Shown here one piece after another: positions 26,864 through 34,170 of a stretch of DNA of 35,586 bases. Every line of letters starts with the position of its first letter. The stretch's first letter is position 1. Below the pieces are notes generated by a model. It worked only from the letters and a program-made list of their open reading frames with translations, ran no database searches and was not told the origin of the DNA. The translations under genes and the position numbers were made by a program. Source of the stretch: JACCXJ01 sp052387115 (GTDB taxonomy: Bacteria > Pseudomonadota > Gammaproteobacteria > JACCXJ01); contig JBQTJM010000254.1 of the NCBI GenBank assembly GCA_052387115.1, positions 1-35,586 on the forward strand. The letters run 5' to 3'.

Positions 26864-27318
26864 GTCCGTGTCTCCATGTGCTCAGGTCCTCCGGGCTTAG
26901 CTAGAACCCAGAACCCGCGTCTTGATTATATCCAATACTGAGATCCGCGCCAGCAACATGGCCCACAGGTAAAAGGACACGCAGGGCTAGGTGCGCTGCG
27001 GATGCCAATGCATGCGCCGGCTGGGGGCGTCCAACGTCGGGCGTCGCCGTCGGGTGGGTTACCGGCGCGCGAGATGCCGAGCGCGGCAGGCTTTTTCACA
27101 AGATCTCACGCCTCGATCCACTCGAGGTAGCGCTCGACGCCGTCCTCGCGTAGCGACGCACGCGGCCGCCCTGGACCCTTTGACCCTGCGGAAGCGCGGT
27201 ACCAGGAAACAACACGAGAATTGGGAAGACCCAGCCGAGCGCCCTTGGAAACGTTTCCTGGAAAGGCAGCCATAGCACCTTTATCTAACTCTTTTTGGCA
27301 CATACATCCTCCATAATG
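26864..27318. other. Intergenic region with gene debris
   Basis: No complete gene. GGTGGGTTACCGGCGCGC at 27053-27070 resembles half of the GGGTTA palindrome found at 15661, 15721 and 32759. At 27118-27148 lies a near-exact copy of the hldD 3' end. Short frames on both strands have no family likeness. Confidence 0.45.
27118..27148 (-). repeat. 31-base near-copy of the hldD 3' end
   Basis: These 31 bases differ from 29446-29476, the last codons of hldD, at one position. On the minus strand they read EDGVERYLEW, compared with EDGVERFLEW in HldD. The sequence upstream does not continue the match, so it is either a small duplicated fragment or the remnant of another epimerase gene. Confidence 0.55.
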
Positions 27319-27582
27319 CTATTCATAATGGGTCCACATTCGGATCACTTTAACGACGCGGCCCTGTTGCAACACTTGATAGACAAGTCGGTGTTGGACG
27401 TTGATCCGGCGGGAATAGGCGCCTGCCAGGTCGCCAACGAGTTTTTCGTAGCGAGGCGGGTTCTGAAACGGATTGTCCTTAACGATATCCAGTAATTCCT
27501 GTGCCTTGGGCCGCAACCCGGCAGCAGCTAATTTCTTGGCGTCTTTTTGGGCCTGCCTGGTAAAGATGAGCTGCCATTTCAC
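27319..27582 (-). CDS. yoeB: Txe/YoeB-family toxin (mRNA endonuclease)
   Basis: 87 residues from GTG 27582, which overlaps the antitoxin stop as GTGA and gives the family start MKWQLIFTRQAQKDAKKL; ATG 27603 would add seven unlike residues. YoeB is a ribosome-dependent endonuclease that cuts mRNA at the A site. The family pattern continues with LRPKAQELLDIVKDNPF, YEKLVGDLAGAYSRRINVQHRLVYQVL and the C-terminal VVKVIRMWTHYE, with the catalytic Arg/His/Tyr (R..RINVQHRLVY, HYE) present. Length and order (antitoxin first) are typical, and nothing looks damaged. Confidence 0.93.
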   Translation of the reverse strand: MKWQLIFTRQAQKDAKKLAAAGLRPKAQELLDIVKDNPFQNPPRYEKLVGDLAGAYSRRINVQHRLVYQVLQQGRVVKVIRMWTHYE

Positions 27583-27821
27583 CAGTCGGGGTCCTTGGCA
27601 CATTCCTCAATGGGTGTACTTAACCCCTCGCGAATGGACTCTCTCATGCCAGGGATGGACAACAAGCACACAGTCTCCTGGATCGCGCGCCAGTCCTCCT
27701 CCGAAATAAGAACGGCATTCGATCGCGTGCCGGTGATGAGTATGGGCGAGTGGGTGGAAGCCGCTTCGTCGATCAAGCGATAGAGATTCGACCTCGCTTC
27801 GCTGGCAGTAAGAGTCGTCAT
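27579..27821 (-). CDS. yefM: Phd/YefM-family antitoxin
   Basis: 80 residues, ATG with GAGGA 8 bases upstream. The N-terminal DNA-binding fold (MTTLTASEARSNLYRLIDEAASTHSPILITG) and VLISEEDWRAIQETVCLLSIPGMRESI match YefM. The acidic C-terminal tail would wrap the toxin. It binds its own promoter, and binds better with toxin. It is co-translated with the toxin through a 4-base overlap. Confidence 0.93.
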   Translation of the reverse strand: MTTLTASEARSNLYRLIDEAASTHSPILITGTRSNAVLISEEDWRAIQETVCLLSIPGMRESIREGLSTPIEECAKDPDW

Positions 27822-27854
27822 CGGCCGTTCCTCAGTAGGTTAAACTAAGTCGCC

Positions 27855-27882
27855 AATATAGTACGCTATACCGTACGTTCAA
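27855..27882 (-). promoter_or_regulatory. Promoter with embedded palindromic operator of the yefM-yoeB pair
   Basis: On the minus strand TTGAAC (27877-27882) and TATATT (27855-27860) are 16 bases apart. The spacer holds the inverted repeat GTACG-N6-CGTAC (27861-27876), a site placed to block polymerase. This fits autorepression by the antitoxin. Confidence 0.55.
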
Positions 27883-28141
27883 GTAAGTCGCTGCGCGGCA
27901 GGGTCGCTTCGCCCGCGTAGCCGCTCAATTCATACAGTCTGAGGGTTCCGGGGCCGCGGCAACCGGCGGCGGCCGCCTGTGGACTTCTGCCACCTCCCAG
28001 CTTTTGCAACCGCTGGCCTCTGCCGTTGCCTCGTGGCGCTTGCAGTCAGCTTGTGGCATGACGCGCCACCCCCGACTTTGAACCTACACATTGTCTGTTG
28101 TAGACCAGCTGAACTCGCCGACGGCTCGTTTCCCTAGCCCA
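27883..28141. other. Intergenic, no feature seen
   Basis: No supported open frame, no clear terminator for waaA, and no repeat. GC-rich sequence between the waaA stop and the promoter of the toxin-antitoxin pair. Confidence 0.4.
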
Positions 28142-29422
28142 CTAGGGAGAAAACCGATCGTCAAGCCACGAGGACAGGATCGCCACGATGCGCTCCACGG
28201 CCCCCCGCTGGCTCAGGACCACTTGCCGGCCGCGCTCACCGGCCTCGCGGCGTGCCTCCGGAGCGGATAGGAGCTCCGAGACGCGGGCGGCCAAGACGTT
28301 CGGGTCCTCTGCGATCCAGGCGGCGCCGGCGCCGATCAACGCAGCGTAGATGGCCTCGAAATTCGTGATGTGCGGCCCCGTCACGATCGGCACGGCGAGG
28401 CGCGCGGCTTCGAGCGGGTTGTGGCCGCCGATCCCGACCAGGCTGCCGCCGACGAACGCGACGTCCGAGGCCCCGTAAGAGAGGGCCAGATCGCCCATGG
28501 TGTCGAGCAACAAGACCTCGGTCGCCGAGGTGCAGCCCTCACCCCTGGAACGCCGCGTGGTCTCGAAACCGGATTGCTTGCACAGATCGTAAACGCGCCC
28601 GAAGCGTTGCGGATGGCGTGGGGCGAGCACCAGGAGCGCTTGGCGGTGCCGATCCTTGACGACAGCGTGTGCGCGCAAGACCAGCGCCTCTTCGCCTTCG
28701 TGGGTGCTTCCGGCGATCCACACGGGCCGCTCGCGGCCGATTTCACGGCGCAAGCTCGTGCCCTCATCGATGAGCCCGGCCGGGACCTCGGCGTCGAACT
28801 TGATGTTGCCTGCGTCGCTGACCCGCGCCGGATCCGCACCGAGCGCCACGAACCTGCGAGCGTCTTCCACCGATTGCGCGGCGATCCGGTCTACGTTTCG
28901 GAGCAGGGTGCGCGTGATGCCCGGAATGCGCTGGTAGCCGCGAAACGAGCGCGGCGAAAGCCGGGCATTGGCGAGCAGGACCGGGACCCCTTGGCGCCGG
29001 CACTCGGCCAAGAGATTGGGCCACAGCTCGGTCTCCATGATGAGCACCGCAACGGGCCGAACACTCCCCAAAAAACGCCGCATGGCGCCGGGCAGATCGA
29101 AAGGGAAAAAGAAACGCTGAACCGCCCCGCCCAACTCCCGCACCACGCACTCGGCACCGGTCGGTGTGGTCGTGGTCATCACCACCTCGATGTGTGGGAA
29201 GCGAGCGGACATGGCGCTGACCAGCACGGCCGCCGCCTGCGCCTCGCCGACCGATACGGCGTGGACCCAGAGGCGGGGCCGTCCCCGATCCGCGAGCTGG
29301 ATGTATCCCAGGCGCTCGGGCCAGGCGCGCCGGTAGCCGGGGTGGCGCGCGCCCAGCCAGGCGAGCCGCAAGAACAGGAACGGGGTCGCGAGATAAAAAC
29401 AGAGCGTGTAGAGCCTTCTCAC
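28142..29422 (-). CDS. waaA: 3-deoxy-D-manno-octulosonic acid (Kdo) transferase
   Basis: 426 residues from GTG 29422, 11 bases after the hldD stop, with TAGGGG next to it. WaaA adds Kdo from CMP-Kdo to lipid IVA at the inner face of the inner membrane, starting the LPS core. An N-terminal membrane-associated helix (LYTLCFYLATPFLFLRLAWL) is followed by RRAWPERLGY, where Glu36 fits the family's catalytic Glu. Other motifs are WVHAVSVGEAQAA, METELWPNLL, ANARLSPRSFRGYQ, AGSTHEGEE, LVLAPRHPQRF, VGGSLVGIGGHNPLEAA and GPHITNF. Third gene of the minus-strand unit hldE-hldD-waaA. Confidence 0.96.
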   Translation of the reverse strand: MRRLYTLCFYLATPFLFLRLAWLGARHPGYRRAWPERLGYIQLADRGRPRLWVHAVSVGEAQAAAVLVSAMSARFPHIEVVMTTTTPTGAECVVRELGGAVQRFFFPFDLPGAMRRFLGSVRPVAVLIMETELWPNLLAECRRQGVPVLLANARLSPRSFRGYQRIPGITRTLLRNVDRIAAQSVEDARRFVALGADPARVSDAGNIKFDAEVPAGLIDEGTSLRREIGRERPVWIAGSTHEGEEALVLRAHAVVKDRHRQALLVLAPRHPQRFGRVYDLCKQSGFETTRRSRGEGCTSATEVLLLDTMGDLALSYGASDVAFVGGSLVGIGGHNPLEAARLAVPIVTGPHITNFEAIYAALIGAGAAWIAEDPNVLAARVSELLSAPEARREAGERGRQVVLSQRGAVERIVAILSSWLDDRFSP

Positions 29423-29433
29423 CCCCTACGAGT

Positions 29434-30372
29434 TCATAGGGGGAGCCACTCGAGGAAGCGCTCGACGCCGTCCTCGATGCCCATGAAATCCGCCCCGTAA
29501 CCGGCCGCGCGCAGCGTCCCGAGATCGGCCTCCGTGTAGGCCTGATAGGCCGCGTGCAGGTCCTCGGGGAAGGGGATGTACTCGATGTCACCGCGCCCGT
29601 GCCAGGCGAGGACGGCGCGCGCCACGTCGTTGAAGCTCCGGCTCGTGCCGGTCCCGACGTTGAACACCCCGGAGCACTCCGGGTGGGCCAGGAACCACAG
29701 GTTCACGGCCACGACATCCTCGACATGGACGAAATCGCGCCTTTGTTCCCCGTCCGCATAGCCGTGGCTCGCGGCGTAGAGGCGCAGGCGACCGTCCTGG
29801 CGGATCTGCCGGTCGAAGTGGTAGACCACGCTCGCCATGCCCGCCTTGTGGGCCTCGTGCGGACCGTAGACATTGAAATAGCGCAGGCCCACGATCTGGC
29901 TCTCGGCCTCCGGCAGGCGCCGAAAGACGTGCTCATCGAAGAGGTGCTTGGAGTAACCGTAGGCGTTCACCGGCGCCTCGTGCCCGCGAGAGAATGTCCG
30001 GCCGGTGCCGTACACCGCGGCACTGGAGGCATAGAGGAAGGGGATGCGCCGCAGGAGGCAATAGTCGAGCAGATCGCGGGAATATCCGTAGTTGTTGCGC
30101 ATGAGATAACGGCCATCCCATTCGGTCGTGACCGAGCAGGCGCCGTCGTGGAACACCGCCTCGATGGGCGCGCGGAGCTCGAATCGTCGCTGGATGAGCG
30201 CGAGAAAATCGTCCTTGTCGTAATAATCCATGACGGACAGGCCGACGAGGTTCCGGAACTTGCGCCCGTCCTTGAGGTTGTCTACCACCACGATGTCGCG
30301 TCGCCCACCGGCGTTCAAACCCCTGACGAGGTTGCTGCCGACGAACCCGGCACCGCCGGTGACGACGATCAC
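29434..30372 (-). CDS. hldD: ADP-L-glycero-D-manno-heptose-6-epimerase
   Basis: 312 residues from GTG 30372, which overlaps the hldE stop as GTGA and yields the family start MIVVTGGAGFVGSNLVRGLN. The frame is open further upstream only as a shadow of hldE. Converts ADP-D-glycero- to ADP-L-glycero-beta-D-manno-heptose. NADP-binding TGGAGFVGSNLV, FHDGACSVTTEWDG, SSAAVYG and catalytic Tyr138-x3-Lys142 (YGYSK) are seen, with LRYFNVYGPHEAHKAGMASV and RRDFVHVEDVV further on. Length is as usual (E. coli 310). Its last codons recur as a fragment at 27118-27148. Confidence 0.96.
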   Translation of the reverse strand: MIVVTGGAGFVGSNLVRGLNAGGRRDIVVVDNLKDGRKFRNLVGLSVMDYYDKDDFLALIQRRFELRAPIEAVFHDGACSVTTEWDGRYLMRNNYGYSRDLLDYCLLRRIPFLYASSAAVYGTGRTFSRGHEAPVNAYGYSKHLFDEHVFRRLPEAESQIVGLRYFNVYGPHEAHKAGMASVVYHFDRQIRQDGRLRLYAASHGYADGEQRRDFVHVEDVVAVNLWFLAHPECSGVFNVGTGTSRSFNDVARAVLAWHGRGDIEYIPFPEDLHAAYQAYTEADLGTLRAAGYGADFMGIEDGVERFLEWLPL

Positions 30373-31817
30373 GATCGGGACCCGCCCGCGGTCAATCCCT
30401 GGATCGCCGTGATCACCTTGGTGCTGGAGCAGCCCGCCACCAGCGGCAGGGTGACGACCCGCCCGCCCCCGTCCGTGACGCAACCGTGACCCGCGATCTC
30501 CTCGGGCCGGTAATCGCCGCCCTTCGCCAGGATCTCGGGGCGCACCCGACAGATGAGGCGCTCCGGCGTGTCCTCCGCGAACGGCACCACCCAGTCCACC
30601 GAACGCAGGCCCGCGAGCACGCAGAGACGCTGCGCCAATGGGGTGACCGGCCGGCCGGGTCCTTTGAGGCGGCCGACGGAGGCGTCGTCGTTGACCGCCA
30701 CGACGAGCCGATCGCCCAGGGCCCTCACCTCGGCGAGATAGCCGACATGGCCGGCGTGCAGGATATCGAAGCAGCCGTTGGTCATGACCACGGTCTCCCC
30801 GCGCAACCGGGCACGCTCCACAAGCCCGATCAAGACGTCTTCGCTCACGATGCCGGCGCTCGCGCCGGCCTCGTCGTGGAGGGCGGCGGCCAGTTCCTCG
30901 ACGCTCACGCTCGCGGCCCCGAGCTTTCCGACCACGATGCCCGCGGCGGCATTGGCCAGCGCGGTGGCGTGCTTCAAGTCCTGCCCGGCGGCAAGCGCCG
31001 TAGCCAGCACCGCGACCACGGTGTCGCCGGCGCCGGTGACGTCATACACCTCGCGCGCCTTGGCCGGGAACTCGGTCTCCTCACCCTCGCGCGGGATGAG
31101 CAGCATGCCGCGCTGCCCGCGCGTGACCACGAGCGCCTCGAGCCCGAGCGTCTCGCACAGGCGCCGGCCCTTGTCGATGAACCGATCCTCACCGGCGCAT
31201 TCGCCCACGACGGCCTCGAATTCTTTCTTGTTGGGGGTCAGGACCGTGGCACCCCGATAGCGCGAAAAGTCGCGGCCCTTGGGGTCCACCACGATGGGCT
31301 TATTCTGGCTCTGCGCGAGATCGATGATGCGCTCCACATTCGCCAGACTGCCCTTGGCATAGTCCGAAAGGACCACGACCTCCGCCCCCGACAGCGCCGA
31401 GCGGAACTCGTCGAACAACTGTTCCATCCCGCCCCCAATTTCATTGGGGCGTTCGAAATCGAGGCGGATGAGCTGCTGGTGCTGCGACAGTACGCGCAGC
31501 TTGACGGTCGTGGGCGCCCCGGCGACGCGGGTGAACCGGCACCGTACCCGGAGGGCCTCGAGCCGGTCCGCGAGCACACCGGCGGCCTCGTCGCAACCGG
31601 TCACGCCGATGAGCGTGACACCGGCACCGAGCGCCGCGACATTGACCGCGACATTGGCGGCCCCGCCGGGCCGCTCCTCGCTCTCTGTCACGTGTACGAC
31701 CGGGACCGGCGCCTCGGGGGAAATGCGGCCGGTCGCGCCCGACCAGTAGCGGTCGAGGATCACGTCCCCGACGACGAGTATCGATGCGGATCGAAAGGCG
31801 CGGGCGCTGAAGGTCAT
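30369..31817 (-). CDS. hldE: Bifunctional heptose-7-phosphate kinase / heptose-1-phosphate adenylyltransferase
   Basis: 482 residues from ATG 31817 (MTFSARAFRSASILVVGDVI), close to E. coli's 477. The frame is open upstream to 31898 without family likeness, and no clear Shine-Dalgarno is visible. N-terminal ribokinase-type domain (1 to about 320): GDVILDRYWSG, PGGAANVAVNVAAL, VLSDYAKGSL, VDPKGRDFSRY, and VTGAGDT with catalytic Asp265. C-terminal nucleotidylyltransferase domain from about 343: TNGCFDILHAGHVGYL with His354-x-Gly-His357. Makes ADP-D-glycero-beta-D-manno-heptose from the 7-phosphate, with GmhB in between. First gene of the LPS unit, divergent from the DUF3108 gene 41 bases away. 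Confidence 0.96.
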   Translation of the reverse strand: MTFSARAFRSASILVVGDVILDRYWSGATGRISPEAPVPVVHVTESEERPGGAANVAVNVAALGAGVTLIGVTGCDEAAGVLADRLEALRVRCRFTRVAGAPTTVKLRVLSQHQQLIRLDFERPNEIGGGMEQLFDEFRSALSGAEVVVLSDYAKGSLANVERIIDLAQSQNKPIVVDPKGRDFSRYRGATVLTPNKKEFEAVVGECAGEDRFIDKGRRLCETLGLEALVVTRGQRGMLLIPREGEETEFPAKAREVYDVTGAGDTVVAVLATALAAGQDLKHATALANAAAGIVVGKLGAASVSVEELAAALHDEAGASAGIVSEDVLIGLVERARLRGETVVMTNGCFDILHAGHVGYLAEVRALGDRLVVAVNDDASVGRLKGPGRPVTPLAQRLCVLAGLRSVDWVVPFAEDTPERLICRVRPEILAKGGDYRPEEIAGHGCVTDGGGRVVTLPLVAGCSSTKVITAIQGLTAGGSRS

Positions 31818-31844
31818 CGCGGGGCGACGGCACGATCGGACCAC

Positions 31845-31852
31845 TATAATAG
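31845..31852. promoter_or_regulatory. Overlapping -10-like boxes between hldE and the DUF3108 gene
   Basis: TATAAT (31845-31850) on the plus strand overlaps TATTAT (31852-31847) on the minus strand in a 41-base divergent gap. Good -35 boxes were not found on either side, so use of either is unproven. Confidence 0.35.
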
Positions 31853-31858
31853 CCGGTC

Positions 31859-32635
31859 GTGCAGGCGCCAAACAACAAATCAAGAAGTAAACCCACATGG
31901 GCTCTAGGCCGAACCCGGCGCTACGGCCTGCTGGCCGCGGCCGCGGCGCTCCTGTGTGCGGCCGTGGGCGCGTACGCAGGTCGGCTCGAGCCCTTCAGCG
32001 CCACCTACCGCCTCGAGATGGGGGGGCTCGCGATCGGTACCATCGACAGAAGTCTCGCGCCCGGCCCCGACGGTCGTTTCCGCTACCGTTCCGAAAGCCG
32101 GGCCAAGGGCCTCGCCAAACTGCTGTTCGACGACCACCTGATCGAGGAGAGCCTCTTCGTGGCGACCGCCACGGGTCCCCGGCCCATCCTTTATTCGTCG
32201 CGCTACACCGGGCACAAAGACCCGAGCGCCGTGAGCGTGCGCTTCGACTGGCGCCGCTCCAAAATCAAGAATAAAAAAAACGATCGGCGCTGGGAGCTGC
32301 CGCTGTCCGCTCCGGTCTTCGATAAGCTCCTCTACCAACTGGCCATCATGTACGACCTCGGGGCCGGCAAGCGCGATCTGAGCTACCGGATCGTGGACGG
32401 CCACGAGATCAAGACCTACCGCTTCCTGCACCTCGGAACGGAGCGTGTCAAGACGCCGCTCGGCGAGTTCGATACCGTCAAAATAGAACGACGCAAGGAA
32501 AACAGTCAACGCAAGACCACCATCTGGTGCGCCCCTCGCCTCCGCTACCTCGCCGTGCGACTCGACAACCGCGACGGCGAGGGACGCGAGGTCACGGCCC
32601 TCATCGATCGCCTGACCGGTATCCCCGCCCGGTAG
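31859..32635 (+). CDS. DUF3108-containing exported protein
   Basis: 258 residues from GTG 31859; no ATG is in frame before the signal region. Basic n-region, then the signal peptide YGLLAAAAALLCAAVGAYAG (about 22-41), so periplasmic or outer-membrane associated. The mature part begins LEPFSATYRLEMGGLAIGTI, and FRYRSESRAKGLAKLLF, TYRFLHLGTERVKTPLGEFDTVKIER and IWCAPRLRYLAVRLD are typical of DUF3108. The function of the family is not established; genes next to LPS core synthesis suggest an envelope role. Divergent from hldE. Confidence 0.85.
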   Translation: MQAPNNKSRSKPTWALGRTRRYGLLAAAAALLCAAVGAYAGRLEPFSATYRLEMGGLAIGTIDRSLAPGPDGRFRYRSESRAKGLAKLLFDDHLIEESLFVATATGPRPILYSSRYTGHKDPSAVSVRFDWRRSKIKNKKNDRRWELPLSAPVFDKLLYQLAIMYDLGAGKRDLSYRIVDGHEIKTYRFLHLGTERVKTPLGEFDTVKIERRKENSQRKTTIWCAPRLRYLAVRLDNRDGEGREVTALIDRLTGIPAR

Positions 32636-32758
32636 CAGGCGACACGCGGTGGGAACCGGAGCATCCTGAAGCAATGCGGGTTGAAGCGTTGCGGTGTGTA
32701 TGCGTTACGCCGGGTGGACGGGCAGACGGTGGAAGAGAACGAAACGACTTCAATGTAG

Positions 32759-32794
32759 GGTGGGTTAGCCGCGCTGTTGGCGGCGTAACCCACC
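32759..32794. repeat. GGGTTA-type palindromic repeat, copy 3
   Basis: GGTGGGTTA (32759-32767) pairs with TAACCCACC (32786-32794); the inner part reads GCCGCG...GGCGGCG. It is the same family as at 15661 and 15721, with the stem interior inverted. It is preceded by AATGTAG, and no T-run follows. Confidence 0.7.
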
Positions 32795-32799
32795 AACAC

Positions 32800-32816
32800 G
32801 TCGGCCGCAGGCCGAC
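32800..32816. repeat. Perfect 7-bp hairpin after repeat copy 3
   Basis: GTCGGCC and GGCCGAC are separated by three bases (GCA). It lies 5 bases after the palindromic repeat and may be part of the same element. Confidence 0.55.
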
Positions 32817-32986
32817 ACCTTGGATTACGGCTCGGGAAGGAGGCCCGCCGCGCGGTTCGAGTCGGTGGGCTCCGCATGCCGAAACCACCCTCCATTTCGA
32901 CAATCTCAAATATCGGTGGTAAGGCTTTCCGCCTTCCCAGGCTCCCCGAATACAACGTCGGTACTGGCACCTTCAGCACACCAACG

Positions 32987-33574
32987 TTATGGGATCGCGC
33001 GCGCCTCGGTGGTCTGTTCCACGTCCTCGAATATGGCCGATAGCGCGAATCGGCCGCCGACACTGTCGAGCTCTACGATCGCATCGCCCTCCTGGGCGTA
33101 GAGCACCCAATGCCCGGATCCGTCCCGGCGAAAACAGTCCACGCTGCGTCGTTCGGGATCGATCACCACGTATTCTCTCAGGCTCTCCAGTCGCCGGTAG
33201 AGGGTGAATTTATGCCCGCGATCGAACGCCGCGGTCGTTTCGGACAGGACCTCGACGATCAGGACCGGATAACGCTTGAAATATTCCTCGCCCCGATCGC
33301 GGGGGTCACAGGTCACGAATACATCGGGGTAGAAGTAGGCGCTGGCGGCCTCCACGCGCAGCTTCATGTCGCTCACGTAGACCCGGCACGCACCGCCGCG
33401 CAGGTGCTCGCGCAAGAGCGCGAACACATTGCCCGCCACCGTGACATGCGCATCCCGCGCGCCTGCCATGGCCAAGACCTCACCATCAATGTACTCGTGC
33501 TTCTCGCTCTGCGCCTTTTCCCACTCCAGATAGGCTTCCGGCGTGAAAGGGGAGCTCGGGTCCGGACGTGACAT
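32987..33574 (-). CDS. Uma2-family (DUF820) restriction-endonuclease-fold protein
   Basis: 195 residues from ATG 33574 (MSRPDPSSPFTPEAYLEWEK); the longer frame upstream lacks family likeness. Uma2 proteins have the PD-(D/E)xK nuclease fold and are abundant in cyanobacteria and multi-copy in some gammaproteobacteria; their role is unknown. Visible: EKAQSEKHEYIDGEVLAMAGA, FYPDVFVTCDPRD with the PD Asp, PVLIVEVLSETTAAFDRGHKF with the Glu-x-..-Lys pair, and YRRLESLREYVVIDPE. All active-site positions appear retained. It stands alone. Confidence 0.88.
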   Translation of the reverse strand: MSRPDPSSPFTPEAYLEWEKAQSEKHEYIDGEVLAMAGARDAHVTVAGNVFALLREHLRGGACRVYVSDMKLRVEAASAYFYPDVFVTCDPRDRGEEYFKRYPVLIVEVLSETTAAFDRGHKFTLYRRLESLREYVVIDPERRSVDCFRRDGSGHWVLYAQEGDAIVELDSVGGRFALSAIFEDVEQTTEARAIP

Positions 33575-34100
33575 GGCAACCGTGCCGCTTAAAACGGATC
33601 GTGCTCGAATATTACCACATCCCCGGTCACAGGCGACTGGGATTACCTCATCGTCCGACGCCCGCGCCCTACGAGCCGTGCGACCCGGTGCCTCTGTGGT
33701 AAACTCGCGAAGCGACACGTGGGAAGCTATCGGCCATCCCGGACCGAGCCCTTGACTCCTCCGCACTCGATGTAAAGTCTGGCGTGTACGTTGATTGACA
33801 AAAAGGCGTGCGTGAGGCGCCCGCGCTATCTCGATACCGGAATGATGGTCCCAGACGAGCTACGAGCCAGGAGGTCCTTCGCCTGGATCTGCTCGACTGT
33901 GTAGCGCGTCGTTTCGCAGAATAGCGCCATCCCCATTTCCCCTGGACGTGACGCCTGGTGATCGTGCCAGCGCTTCGCTTGCAGGTAGGGTCCCTTCCGG
34001 GGTTTCGACGAAAATAACACAGGAATGCCCTGCTGTCCAACCTCCGGCGGGGAAGCCATAAACCGGCCTTATGGATGGAAAACAGCGCTGAGGAGCGCCC
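33575..34100. other. Intergenic region between the Uma2 gene and the porin terminator
   Basis: Apart from the weak minus-strand frame at 33826-34059, nothing with family likeness is seen. A TTGACT...TAAAGT pair near 33752-33778 is spaced by only 15 bases and is a poor promoter candidate. Confidence 0.35.
33826..34059 (-). CDS. Small hypothetical protein, possibly a gene remnant
   Basis: 77 residues, ATG without a clear ribosome site. I do not recognise it. The stretch MGMALFCETTRYTVEQIQAKDLLARSSSGTIIPVSR has protein-like composition, while the N-terminal half (PPEVGQQGIPVLFSSKPRKG) looks irregular. It could be a truncated gene or a chance frame. Confidence 0.3.
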   Translation of the reverse strand: MASPPEVGQQGIPVLFSSKPRKGPYLQAKRWHDHQASRPGEMGMALFCETTRYTVEQIQAKDLLARSSSGTIIPVSR

Positions 34101-34128
34101 AAAAAAAGCCCCGCCGCGAGGGCGGGGC
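34101..34128 (-). terminator. Rho-independent terminator of the porin gene
   Basis: On the minus strand GCCCCGCC (34128-34121) pairs with GGCGGGGC (34115-34108) around a five-base loop, then runs directly into seven T residues. It lies 43 bases after the porin stop codon. Confidence 0.9.
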
Positions 34129-34170
34129 AATGTTTGGGGGAGGCGGTTCGCCGGTCGTCGGGGGAGGGGA

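Larger units (their letters stand above)
32636..32986. other. Intergenic region carrying palindromes
   Basis: Apart from the palindromes listed at 32759 and 32800, no gene with support is visible. The reading frames here are short and unlike known families. Confidence 0.4.

Noticed and set aside
30486..31907. 473-codon plus-strand frame
   Set aside because: Antisense shadow of hldE, which has all catalytic motifs on the other strand.
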